Below are positions 1 to 6,733 of a stretch of 64,000 nucleotides of DNA, one piece after another. The position numbers and the translations under genes were made by a program. The stretch is from contig NZ_SMAK01000006.1 in the NCBI RefSeq assembly GCF_004346195.1, forward strand, positions 1 to 64,000, given 5' to 3'. Origin of the DNA: Tepidamorphus gemmatus (GTDB lineage Bacteria > Pseudomonadota > Alphaproteobacteria > Rhizobiales > Tepidamorphaceae). Below the pieces are notes generated by a model that did not search any database, was not told the origin of the DNA, and worked only from the letters and a program-made list of their open reading frames with translations. The first letter of the stretch is position 1, and every line of letters starts with the position of its first letter.

Positions 1-114
1 GGCGTCGAGGATCGTTCCATCAGGGGCGAACTCGATACAGGCACGCGTCGCCCTGAGAGCCTGCATCACCAGTTCGGCGTCACGCCGCCGGCGCCGTCCA
101 GTCAGTCCCAACAT
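1..114 (-). CDS. PAS-domain protein, N-terminus only (probable sensor or chemotaxis transducer)
   Basis: The ATG at 114 opens a reading frame that stays open for 38 codons to the window edge, so only the N-terminus is visible. A strong Shine-Dalgarno (CGGAGG) lies 8 bases upstream of the ATG. The product begins MLGLTGRRRRRDAELVMQAL and continues into ACIEFAPDGTILDA. That phrase is typical of the first strand of a PAS domain (xIxFxPDGxILxAN), as found at the start of Aer-like PAS methyl-accepting chemotaxis proteins of Rhizobiales. The family (PAS) is inferred from this short stretch. The output domain lies outside the window, so chemotaxis is only the likeliest option; a histidine kinase or diguanylate cyclase is possible. 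Confidence 0.7.
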   Translation of the reverse strand, partial: MLGLTGRRRRRDAELVMQALRATRACIEFAPDGTILDA

Positions 115-272
115 CTTCGATACCTCCGAGACATATCGAAGGCGACGTAAGGTCATTTTGTTGGCAGATCGTTAACGCCGGCAAGTCGGCGAAGAAATTT
201 TGCCATTTTGAATCAACAGCTTATAGGAATCGCTATTGTCAACAGACCGCCAGTTGAACATTCTTCCGCCTG

Positions 273-1247
273 TCACAACCAGCCTTTGCGACGGAAATAG
301 ACATAGGGCAGTGCCGCCGAGGCGATCATGCCGAGCAAGGCCAGCGGATAGCCGAACGTCCATTCGAGCTCGGGCATGTGGGTGAAGTTCATGCCGTAGA
401 TCGAGGCGATCAGGGTGGGCGGCAGCAGCGCCACGGCTGCGACCGAGAAGATCTTGATGATGTTGGTCTGCTCGATGTTGATGAGGCCCATCGTCGCCTC
501 GAGCAGGAACATGGTCTTGTTGGACAGGTAGGTGGCGTGATCGCCGAGCTGGGCGCAATCGCGCGTTGCGGTCTTGATGTGGGTGCGCACCTCCTTCGAC
601 AGGCGGACCTCGCCGGCGCCCGACGACAGGAACGACATCATGCGCGCGATCGTCACCAGGCTCTCGCGCACCTTGGCGGCGAGCTCGCCGGATCGGCCGA
701 TGCGGGCAACGATCGCCTTGAAGTCGGCGGGACGGATCGGTCGCTTCGATTCATGCTCGAAGATCTCACGGGAAATCGTGTCGATGTCGGCGCCGGTCCG
801 CTCGAGAATGTCGGCGAGCCGATCGACAAAGGTCTCGACGAGACCGAGCAGCACATAGTCCGGCGCCTTGCACGAGGGGCCGGCCTTGCCGGCCCGCTGG
901 GCGTAGAGGGTGATCGGCCGCGGCTGCGCGTAGCGGACAGTGACGAGGGCACTCGGCAGCAGGATGAAGGTCACGTCGGTCGCGTCGGCATGCGGCGCAT
1001 CGGCGTTCAGGATCGACAGGATCGTCATGAACAGCGCACCGTCCTCCTCGTAGAGGCGGCTCGACACCTCGATTTCCCGCATCTCCTCACGGGTCGGCAC
1101 CTCGATGCCGAACCAGCCCTGGACCATCGCCTCCTCTTCGGCGGTCGGACACATGAGATCGATCCAGACGGCCGACTCGGGCTTCTCGCCGGATTCGACC
1201 GCGATCGGCTGGAGGCCCCGTCCGGTGGCCGCATAGACTGTCAGCAT
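273..1247 (-). CDS. corA: CorA-family magnesium/divalent cation transporter
   Basis: This 324-residue protein has the length and layout of CorA channels. A large cytoplasmic N-terminal alpha/beta domain is followed by a long helix (around residues 150-260) and two C-terminal membrane segments. The signature GMN motif is intact at residues 285-287, directly after the first membrane helix (IFSVAAVALLPPTLIASIY), and the chain ends with a basic tail (FRRKGWL) after the second helix. CorA pentamers import Mg2+, sometimes Co2+ or Ni2+, across the inner membrane. The ATG at 1247 gives the expected N-terminus (MLTVYAAT). It stands alone between sodB and the PAS gene on the same strand. The loop after GMN (NFTHMPELEW) keeps the Met-Pro-Glu feature of true CorA rather than ZntB. 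Confidence 0.93.
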   Translation of the reverse strand: MLTVYAATGRGLQPIAVESGEKPESAVWIDLMCPTAEEEAMVQGWFGIEVPTREEMREIEVSSRLYEEDGALFMTILSILNADAPHADATDVTFILLPSALVTVRYAQPRPITLYAQRAGKAGPSCKAPDYVLLGLVETFVDRLADILERTGADIDTISREIFEHESKRPIRPADFKAIVARIGRSGELAAKVRESLVTIARMMSFLSSGAGEVRLSKEVRTHIKTATRDCAQLGDHATYLSNKTMFLLEATMGLINIEQTNIIKIFSVAAVALLPPTLIASIYGMNFTHMPELEWTFGYPLALLGMIASAALPYVYFRRKGWL

Positions 1248-1378
1248 GTCCTGGACCCCTCCCTTCCGGTGCCGGAACGAGTCGCTCCGCCATGTCGCGC
1301 GCGAGCATGACGGTGTCGTGACGGCCCGCCCCGCACAACGCGCCCGTCACCCGCGATGCCGGGCGACCGGCCGCAACG

Positions 1379-1407
1379 AAAGAAAAAGCGGGGCGGCCGG
1401 CCCCGCT
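1379..1407 (-). terminator. Rho-independent terminator of sodB
   Basis: A perfect 7-bp stem (AGCGGGG / CCCCGCT, 1387-1393 and 1401-1407) with a 7-base loop lies 25 bases beyond the sodB stop codon. Read on the minus strand it is followed by TTTTTCTTTC, the U-rich tract of an intrinsic terminator. It is the clearest intrinsic terminator I found in the window. Confidence 0.9.
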
Positions 1408-1432
1408 TCCCGAACAGCAGGTACGCGGCCGC

Positions 1433-2032
1433 TCAGCGCGCCTTGTCGAACAGTTCCTCGACGTATTCCCAGTTGATCAGGTGATCGACCCAGGCTGCCA
1501 GGTAGTCGGGCCGGCGGTTGCGATAGTCGATGTAGTAGGAATGCTCCCAAACATCGCAGCCGAGGATCGGCGTCGCGCCATGAACCAGCGGGTTCTCCCC
1601 GTTGGGGGTCTTCATGATGGCAAGCTTGCCGTCCTTCACCGCCAGCCAGTTCCAGCCCGAGCCGAACTGGGTGACGCCGGCATTGATGAACTCGTCGCGG
1701 AACTTGTCATAGCCGCCGAGGTCCGCGTCGATCGCCTTGGCGAGCTTCTCCGGCAGCTTCTTGCCGCCGCCGTTGGGCTTCATCCACTTCCAGAAGTGGA
1801 TGTGGTTGTAGTGCTGCCCGGCATTGTTGAACAGGCCCTGGTTCCTGCCGTAGGAGCCCTTGACGATCTCCTCGAGGCTCTTGCCCTCCCACTCCGTGCC
1901 CTTCAGCAGGTTGTTGCCGTTGTTGACGTAGGCGAGATGGTGCTTGTCGTGGTGATATTCGAGCGTCTCGGCCGACATGTACGGCGCCAGCGCGTCATAG
2001 GCGTAGGGCAGATCGGGAAGTTCGAATGCCAT
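1433..2032 (-). CDS. sodB: Superoxide dismutase, iron type
   Basis: This cytoplasmic 199-residue enzyme converts superoxide to O2 and H2O2. The four metal ligands of the Fe/Mn SOD family are visible: His27 (EYHHDKHH), His77 (QHYNHIHFW), Asp160 and His164 (DVWEHSYYIDY). The active-site glutamine is at position 73, in the N-terminal half (FNNAGQ). The position where Mn enzymes carry it has glycine (TPNGENP). This pattern is that of Fe-SOD, although cambialistic enzymes exist. The start is secured by a GAGGAGGG ribosome-binding site 7 bases before the ATG. The gene is monocistronic, with its own terminator at 1379-1407. Two perfect dyads lie about 115-175 bases upstream. Confidence 0.95.
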   Translation of the reverse strand: MAFELPDLPYAYDALAPYMSAETLEYHHDKHHLAYVNNGNNLLKGTEWEGKSLEEIVKGSYGRNQGLFNNAGQHYNHIHFWKWMKPNGGGKKLPEKLAKAIDADLGGYDKFRDEFINAGVTQFGSGWNWLAVKDGKLAIMKTPNGENPLVHGATPILGCDVWEHSYYIDYRNRRPDYLAAWVDHLINWEYVEELFDKAR

Positions 2033-2146
2033 CGGATGACCCTCCTCGTGTTCTCACAGGTTCAGGGGAAGAAACGTCACGTCGCTGACTGCGGCTGCCC
2101 CCTGCCGCCGCCATAGATAGGCCGGGGGCCGTTCGTGGGCAACACA

Positions 2147-2208
2147 CCGCTTCCCGAAGCGGGACAGCCGGCACTGCATCGGCGCTGCCAGCGTGCCGAA
2201 GCGGCACG
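2147..2208. promoter_or_regulatory. Two perfect dyads between sodB and the Tat-protein gene
   Basis: CCGCTTC-CC-GAAGCGG (2147-2162) and CGTGCCG-AAG-CGGCACG (2192-2208) are both perfect inverted repeats with arms of 7 bp. They lie between the divergent starts of sodB (2032) and the Tat-exported protein (2245). They may be operators or cruciform/hairpin elements serving either gene. No known regulator consensus was recognised and no T-run follows, so terminators are unlikely. Confidence 0.4.
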
Positions 2209-2244
2209 ATCGAGCCTGGCATCCGTGTTGCTCCACCGCCGACC

Positions 2245-3591
2245 ATGATCCGCTCAACACCGTCGACCCGCCGTTCGTTCCTTGTTGGCGCAGGCGCCGC
2301 CGTTCTGGCTCCCCTCGCCCCGCGAATCGTCGATGCCCAGGCGCTCGGGATTGACGCGGCGCGATTCGGCATCCAGCCCGATCGCGAGACCGACCAGACG
2401 GCGGTGATCCAGCGCGCACTCGACGAGACACGGCTAACGGAGACGCCGTTGTTCCTGCCGCCCGGCCGCTACGCCGTCAGCGGCCTGAGACTGGGGCGGG
2501 GTGCCCGCCTCGCCGGCATTCCCGGCGCGACGCGGCTGGCAGCGATCGGCGGCGCGCCGCTGATCAGCGCCGAGGGGGCGGAGCGCGTCGCGCTCGACGG
2601 CATCGTGCTCGACGGCATGGCGCGGGATCTCGGCAGCGCGGAGGGGCTGGTCGACCTCGCCGACGTCGCGGAGGTGCGGATCGCCGACTGCGAGGTCGTC
2701 AACTCCTGGGGCGACGGGATCATGCTGCGCCGGTGCGGCGGCCAGGTACGGGCGACGACGGTGTCCGGCGCGCGCGGCACCGGCCTGTTCAGCCTCGATG
2801 GCACAGATCTCGACATCTCGCACAACCGTGTGCACGACTGCGGCGACAACGGCATCATGGTCTGGCAGTCGGCGCGGCAGGGTGACGGCGCGCGGATCGC
2901 CAACAATCACGTCACGCGCATCCACAACCGCTCGGGCGGCACCGGCCAGTACGGCAACGGCATCGTGGTGTTCCGCGGCGCCGGCGTGACGATCAGCGGC
3001 AACCGTATCGCCGAGTGCAGCTTCTCCGCCGTCAGGATCAATTCTGGCGCCGACGTGATCGTCTCCGGCAACAACTGCGCCCGGCTCGGCGAGGTGGCGA
3101 TCTTCGTGGAATTCGGGTTCGACGGGGCGGTCGTCGCCGACAACCTGGTGAACGGGGCGCTGCACGGTATCTCGGTGACCAATTTCGACCAGGGCGGGCG
3201 GCTCGCCGTCGTGTCCGGCAACCTGGTGCGCAACATCGAGATCGGCGCATTTCCCGAACCGCGCGGCACCGGCATCTTCGTGTCGGCGGACACGACGCTG
3301 ACCGGCAATGTCGTCGAGAACGCCGCGCGATCCGGCTACGGGCTCGGCTATGGCCCCTATCTGCGCGACGTCGTGGCAACGGGCAACATCGCCCGCGACT
3401 GTCCGATCGGCTTCGAGGTCTCCGTCGTCCAGGGCGTCCGCAGCACGGTGATCGCCAACAACCTGATCTCCGGCGCCAGCCGGGCGGCGATCCTCGGCAT
3501 GCGCTGGGAAGAGCCGGCAACCGGGGATCTGGCGCAAGGCGGCACGGAGGACTACCCGGAGCTGACCATCCGCGACAACCACATGGCGTGA
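2245..3591 (+). CDS. Tat-exported parallel beta-helix repeat protein (TIGR03808-like)
   Basis: The 448-residue product starts with a twin-arginine signal (STRRSFLVGAGAAVLAPLAP, followed by VDAQA), so it should be exported folded to the periplasm. The mature chain opens with a pectate-lyase-like segment (DQTAVIQRALDET, then LFLPPGRYAVSGL). It continues as repeated right-handed beta-helix coils containing NxI/NxV turns, for example ISGNRIAE, VSGNNCAR and VADNLVNG. This architecture matches the uncharacterised twin-arginine repeat family TIGR03808 found in rhizobia. Such folds usually bind or cleave polysaccharide, but I see no diagnostic catalytic triad. The ATG at 2245 was chosen because it directly precedes the Tat motif. 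Function unknown. Confidence 0.85.
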   Translation: MIRSTPSTRRSFLVGAGAAVLAPLAPRIVDAQALGIDAARFGIQPDRETDQTAVIQRALDETRLTETPLFLPPGRYAVSGLRLGRGARLAGIPGATRLAAIGGAPLISAEGAERVALDGIVLDGMARDLGSAEGLVDLADVAEVRIADCEVVNSWGDGIMLRRCGGQVRATTVSGARGTGLFSLDGTDLDISHNRVHDCGDNGIMVWQSARQGDGARIANNHVTRIHNRSGGTGQYGNGIVVFRGAGVTISGNRIAECSFSAVRINSGADVIVSGNNCARLGEVAIFVEFGFDGAVVADNLVNGALHGISVTNFDQGGRLAVVSGNLVRNIEIGAFPEPRGTGIFVSADTTLTGNVVENAARSGYGLGYGPYLRDVVATGNIARDCPIGFEVSVVQGVRSTVIANNLISGASRAAILGMRWEEPATGDLAQGGTEDYPELTIRDNHMA

Positions 3592-3682
3592 GAAGCTTGC
3601 GCACCGTGGCCCGGCGGGTTTACCGCCGGCTCTGCCCGCCCTACCTTTGGGGAAGCTTCTGGTCCAAGCAGGAGGACAGCCC

Positions 3683-4027
3683 GTGAGGATGCTTCTCGCT
3701 GTCGGCCTCACCTCCCTGTTCGTCGTCCCGGCGCTCGCCCATCATGGCTGGGGATCCTACGACGCCGACAATCCGATCACCATGCAAGGTCCGATCCTTT
3801 CGATCACCCTGCAGAATCCGCATGGCGCGATGACACTGCGCCACGAGGGGGCCGAATGGCTGGTGACGCTCGCCCCACTGTCGCGGATGACGGCGCGCGG
3901 GGCGACCGGCGACATCCTGGCAACCGGCGTCGAGGTGATCGCCTACGGCTATCCCAAGCGCGACGGCACGCCGGAGATCCGCGCCGAGTGGCTCGACGTC
4001 GACGGACGGCGCTTCCACCTGCGCTGA
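3683..4027 (+). CDS. Small exported protein, DUF6152-like
   Basis: I start this gene at the GTG at 3683, eight bases after a perfect AGGAGG. An upstream ATG at 3647 lacks a site and would hide the signal peptide. The 114-residue product has a Sec signal (MRMLLAVGLTSLFVVPALA) and a mature part that begins HHGWGSYD, the hallmark of the DUF6152 family. A compact beta-rich domain follows. The function of the family is unknown; the paired histidines at the mature N-terminus suggest metal binding, which is inference. The membrane-protein gene that follows begins 7 bases downstream, so the two are almost certainly co-transcribed and probably work together. Confidence 0.75.
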   Translation: MRMLLAVGLTSLFVVPALAHHGWGSYDADNPITMQGPILSITLQNPHGAMTLRHEGAEWLVTLAPLSRMTARGATGDILATGVEVIAYGYPKRDGTPEIRAEWLDVDGRRFHLR

Positions 4028-4034
4028 CCGGCCG

Positions 4035-4499
4035 ATGGAGGGCATTCTCGCGGCCGTCGAGGCATCGGCGTTCGGCGCCACCATGCGCCGTTCGGTCTGG
4101 CTGTTCCCGGCTGCCAATGTCCTGCACGTGGTTGGTGCGATGGTCTTCTTCGCACTGGTCGCGGCGATGGATGTCGCGGTCCTGCGCCATTCGGCGACCG
4201 GCGCCCGTGGGGTGATCGCCAGCATCAGACCCTATGCGGTCGCCGGCCTGCTGGTGCAGATCGTTACCGGTCTCATGCTGCTCGTGCCCGAGGCCAGCCA
4301 CATCGGCATGAACCCCGCCTTCCGGATCAAGCTCTTGGCGATCGGCCTCGCGCTACTCAACGTCGCGGTCCTGGAGGGGATCCTTCACGCCGCGGCCCGC
4401 GATCTCACCTTGCTTCGCCTCGCCCGATTCGCGGCGGCCGCCTCGCTGGCGGTCTGGCTCGCCGTCGCTGCGCTCGGCCGCCTGATCGCGTATTTCTAG
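4035..4499 (+). CDS. Four-helix inner-membrane protein, DUF6644-like
   Basis: This 154-residue protein is almost entirely hydrophobic, with about four membrane spans: LFPAANVLHVVGAMVFFALVAAM, PYAVAGLLVQIVTGLMLLV, RIKLLAIGLALLNVAVLE and a C-terminal span ending IAYF. Histidines lie in or next to the helices (NVLHVVG, EASHIGM, EGILHAAA), as in small haem-binding or copper-associated membrane proteins; that role is speculative. It starts 7 bases after the DUF6152-like gene and forms a two-gene unit with it. I do not recognise a characterised homologue, and the DUF number is from memory of similar pairs. Confidence 0.7.
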   Translation: MEGILAAVEASAFGATMRRSVWLFPAANVLHVVGAMVFFALVAAMDVAVLRHSATGARGVIASIRPYAVAGLLVQIVTGLMLLVPEASHIGMNPAFRIKLLAIGLALLNVAVLEGILHAAARDLTLLRLARFAAAASLAVWLAVAALGRLIAYF

Positions 4500-4539
4500 G
4501 CGTGTCGATTCGGGTCTGACGCGGCGCGGGGGCTGTCCT

Positions 4540-5019
4540 ATGCGTGAGGCGGTTGAGTATCGGGGGCCGAGGCTGGCCGTCGGCGAGTTCGAGGCTCTGG
4601 TGGGCTGCCGTATCGGCGCCTCGCGCTGGATCACCGTGGATCAGGCGACGATCGACACCTTCGCCGACCTGACCGGCGACCATCAGTTCATCCATGTCGA
4701 TCCCGACCGCGCCCGGGCGACGCCGTTCGGCACGACGATCGCGCACGGGTTCCTCACCCTGTCGCTGATGGGCGGGCTCGCCACCGAGATCATGCCGCAG
4801 CTGGCCGGAGCGAAGCTCAGCATCAACTACGGCTTCGATCGGCTGCGCTTCGTCGCGCCGGTCAGGTCGGGAGCCCGGGTGCGCAGCGTGCTCGGCCTCA
4901 AGGCGCTGGATACCGGACGCCCCGATTTCATCGAATGTCTCTTCGATGCCAGCCTGGAGATCGAGGACGAGGCGAAGCCGGCCATCGTTGCCGACTGGCG
5001 GACGCGCGCCTATCTGTGA
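4540..5019 (+). CDS. MaoC-family (R)-specific enoyl-CoA hydratase/dehydratase
   Basis: This 159-residue single hot-dog-fold protein has the hydratase-2 motif. The catalytic Asp/His pair lies in DLTGDHQFIHVD and is followed by FGTTIAHGFLTLSL, the conserved overhanging segment of MaoC-like enzymes. Members hydrate trans-2-enoyl-CoA to (R)-3-hydroxyacyl-CoA, often feeding polyhydroxyalkanoate synthesis, or act in similar dehydrations. A GGGGG tract 7 bases upstream supports the ATG at 4540. The gene stands alone between the DUF pair and the Rrf2 regulator. Substrate chain length cannot be read from the sequence. Confidence 0.9.
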   Translation: MREAVEYRGPRLAVGEFEALVGCRIGASRWITVDQATIDTFADLTGDHQFIHVDPDRARATPFGTTIAHGFLTLSLMGGLATEIMPQLAGAKLSINYGFDRLRFVAPVRSGARVRSVLGLKALDTGRPDFIECLFDASLEIEDEAKPAIVADWRTRAYL

Positions 5020-5074
5020 GGGGCGCTTCGTCGCGGTGGAATTTTCTGTCAGCCGGGCTATAAGAAGCGTAGTA

Positions 5075-5097
5075 TCCCGGATCGTGAATGTCCGGGA
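5075..5097. promoter_or_regulatory. Dyad operator candidate in the leader of the Rrf2 gene
   Basis: TCCCGGA (5075-5081) and TCCGGGA (5091-5097) form a perfect inverted repeat separated by 9 bases. It ends just before the GAGGAGG ribosome-binding site (5101-5107) of the Rrf2 gene and lies 11 bases after a TATAAG that could be a -10 element (5059-5064). The position fits autoregulation by the Rrf2 protein or a hairpin controlling translation. Confidence 0.45.
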
Positions 5098-5118
5098 GCC
5101 GAGGAGGCGGCAGCGGCG

Positions 5119-5568
5119 ATGCGCCTGACCAAGCAGACCGGCTATGCGCTGCGAATCCTGATCCATTGCGCCGTCGCCGGAGACCGTTCGGTGACCGTCT
5201 CGGAGATCGCGCGCGCCCAGAACATCACCGAGCACAACGTCTTCAAGATCGTGCCGATGCTGGTGCAGGGCGGCTTCCTGGAGACGACGCGCGGGCGCGG
5301 CGGCGGTATCCGCCTGTCGCGCGATCCCGCCGAGATCCGCATCGGCGACGTCGTACGGGTGACCGAGGCGACGCATATCGAGGCCGAGTGCGTCGGCGGC
5401 GCGGTCGAATGCCCGATCCGCCCGGTCGCGCCGATCAACCGCATCCTCGACGAAGCGCTCAACGCCTTCATCGACGTGCTCGACCAGCACACGCTGCGCG
5501 ACCTCGTGGCAGCGCGGCCGAAGGGCCTCGGCGCCGATCTGCTGTCGGCCGTCGCCCAGACCGGCTGA
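5119..5568 (+). CDS. Rrf2-family transcriptional regulator, RirA-like but lacking the third cluster cysteine
   Basis: This 149-residue protein starts MRLTKQTGYALRILI, the winged-helix N-terminus of Rrf2 regulators. The wing is well conserved (ETTRGRGGGIRLSR, around residues 55-68). The C-terminal half resembles the rhizobial iron regulator RirA (ALNAFIDVLDQHTLRDLVAARP). RirA holds an Fe-S cluster with three cysteines. Here Cys91 and Cys98 are present, but the third position is Ala104 (CPIRPVAP). It may therefore bind a cluster with another ligand, hold a labile cluster, or not be an Fe-S sensor. The asparaginase gene follows after 18 bases and is probably co-transcribed. A perfect dyad precedes the ribosome-binding site. 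Confidence 0.88.
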   Translation: MRLTKQTGYALRILIHCAVAGDRSVTVSEIARAQNITEHNVFKIVPMLVQGGFLETTRGRGGGIRLSRDPAEIRIGDVVRVTEATHIEAECVGGAVECPIRPVAPINRILDEALNAFIDVLDQHTLRDLVAARPKGLGADLLSAVAQTG

Positions 5569-5586
5569 ACACGGCCCGCGCCGGCG

Positions 5587-6624
5587 ATGCCGCATCCTCC
5601 CGTTCCGACCGCCAACCCTGTGGTGGTGGAGATCACGCGCGGCGATCTCGTCGAGAGCCGCCATCGCGGGGCGCTCGCCGTCGTCGACCGCACCGGCTCG
5701 ACCGTGATCGGCCTCGGCAACATCGTCGCACCGGTCTATCCGCGTTCGGCGATCAAGCTGATGCAGGCGCTGCCGCTGATCGAGAGCGGCGCGGCCGATC
5801 GCTTCGGCCTCACCGACGCCGAGATCGCGCTCAGCGTATCCTCCCACAATGGCGAGCCGCAACATGTCGCCGCCGTCCGGTCGATGCTGGGCAAGGCCGG
5901 ACTGTCGGAAGCTGACCTCGAATGCGGCCCGCAGCTGCCCGCCCGCGACGAGGACCGCTGTGCCCTCCTGGCGCGCGGCGAACCGCCCCGCCGCATCCAC
6001 AACAACTGCTCGGGCAAGCATGCCGGAATGCTGGCTGCCGCCATGCATCTCGGTCTCGAGCGGCGCGGCTATGTCCGCCACGACCATCCCCTGCAGCAGC
6101 GCATCCGCGCGACAATGGCCGAGATGACGGGGACGGACCTCACGACGGATCGTTGCGGCATCGATGGCTGCTCGGTGCCGACCTGGGCGGCGCCGCTGGA
6201 GGGCTGGGCGCGAGCCTTCGCGAGCGTCGCAACGGGCCGGGATCTCGGCGCCGACCGCCGCGCCGCGATCGAGCGGATCCGTCGCGCGGTGGCCGCGCAT
6301 CCGTTCATGGTGGCGGGCAGCGGCCGGTTCTGTACGCGGGTCATGGAGGCCACCGGTGCTGCGGCCTTCGTCAAGACCGGCGCGGAGGGCGTGTTCTGCG
6401 CCGCGCTGCCCGACAGGGGGTTCGGCGTCGCGCTGAAGATCGACGACGGCGCCAGCCGCGCCGCCGAGACGTTGATGGCAGCCGTGCTGTGCGCGCTCGG
6501 CGGTCTCGAGGGGAAGGCGAGGGCGGCCGTCGAGACCCTCGCGCGACAGCCGGTCACCGATCGCAACGGCAACCCGGTGGGCGAGATGCGCGCCAGCGCC
6601 GAACTGCGCGCGGCGCTCGCCTGA
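5587..6624 (+). CDS. ansA: L-asparaginase, class 3 (Rhizobium etli type)
   Basis: This 345-residue cytoplasmic enzyme hydrolyses L-asparagine to aspartate and ammonia. It belongs to the Asparaginase_II family, which is unrelated to E. coli AnsA/AnsB. The residues known from R. etli ReAV are all in place: the Ser54-x-x-Lys57 pair (RSAIK), Cys141 and Lys144 (NNCSGKHAG), and Cys249 with Lys263 (RFCTRVME, AAFVKTG). Spacing within each pair equals that of ReAV. The conserved SSHNGEPQH stretch is also intact. It starts 18 bases after the Rrf2 gene with no obvious promoter between, suggesting control by the Rrf2 promoter. The symbol is given by analogy with R. etli. Confidence 0.92.
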   Translation: MPHPPVPTANPVVVEITRGDLVESRHRGALAVVDRTGSTVIGLGNIVAPVYPRSAIKLMQALPLIESGAADRFGLTDAEIALSVSSHNGEPQHVAAVRSMLGKAGLSEADLECGPQLPARDEDRCALLARGEPPRRIHNNCSGKHAGMLAAAMHLGLERRGYVRHDHPLQQRIRATMAEMTGTDLTTDRCGIDGCSVPTWAAPLEGWARAFASVATGRDLGADRRAAIERIRRAVAAHPFMVAGSGRFCTRVMEATGAAAFVKTGAEGVFCAALPDRGFGVALKIDDGASRAAETLMAAVLCALGGLEGKARAAVETLARQPVTDRNGNPVGEMRASAELRAALA

Positions 6625-6733
6625 GGCGACCGCCGGGTCGGAGCCGCCGAACGCGCCCCGCGCCACGAGCTGTGGCCTTGGCCGAACCGGCGAGTTGCGC
6701 TAGGAAGGATTAGTTGTATATGCGGAGGAAATC

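Noticed and set aside
4405-6666. 753-codon minus-strand open frame
   Set aside because: It is antisense to the MaoC, Rrf2 and asparaginase genes, which have clear family motifs. The translation is Arg/Ala/Asp-rich with no domain; such frames are usual in GC-rich coding DNA.
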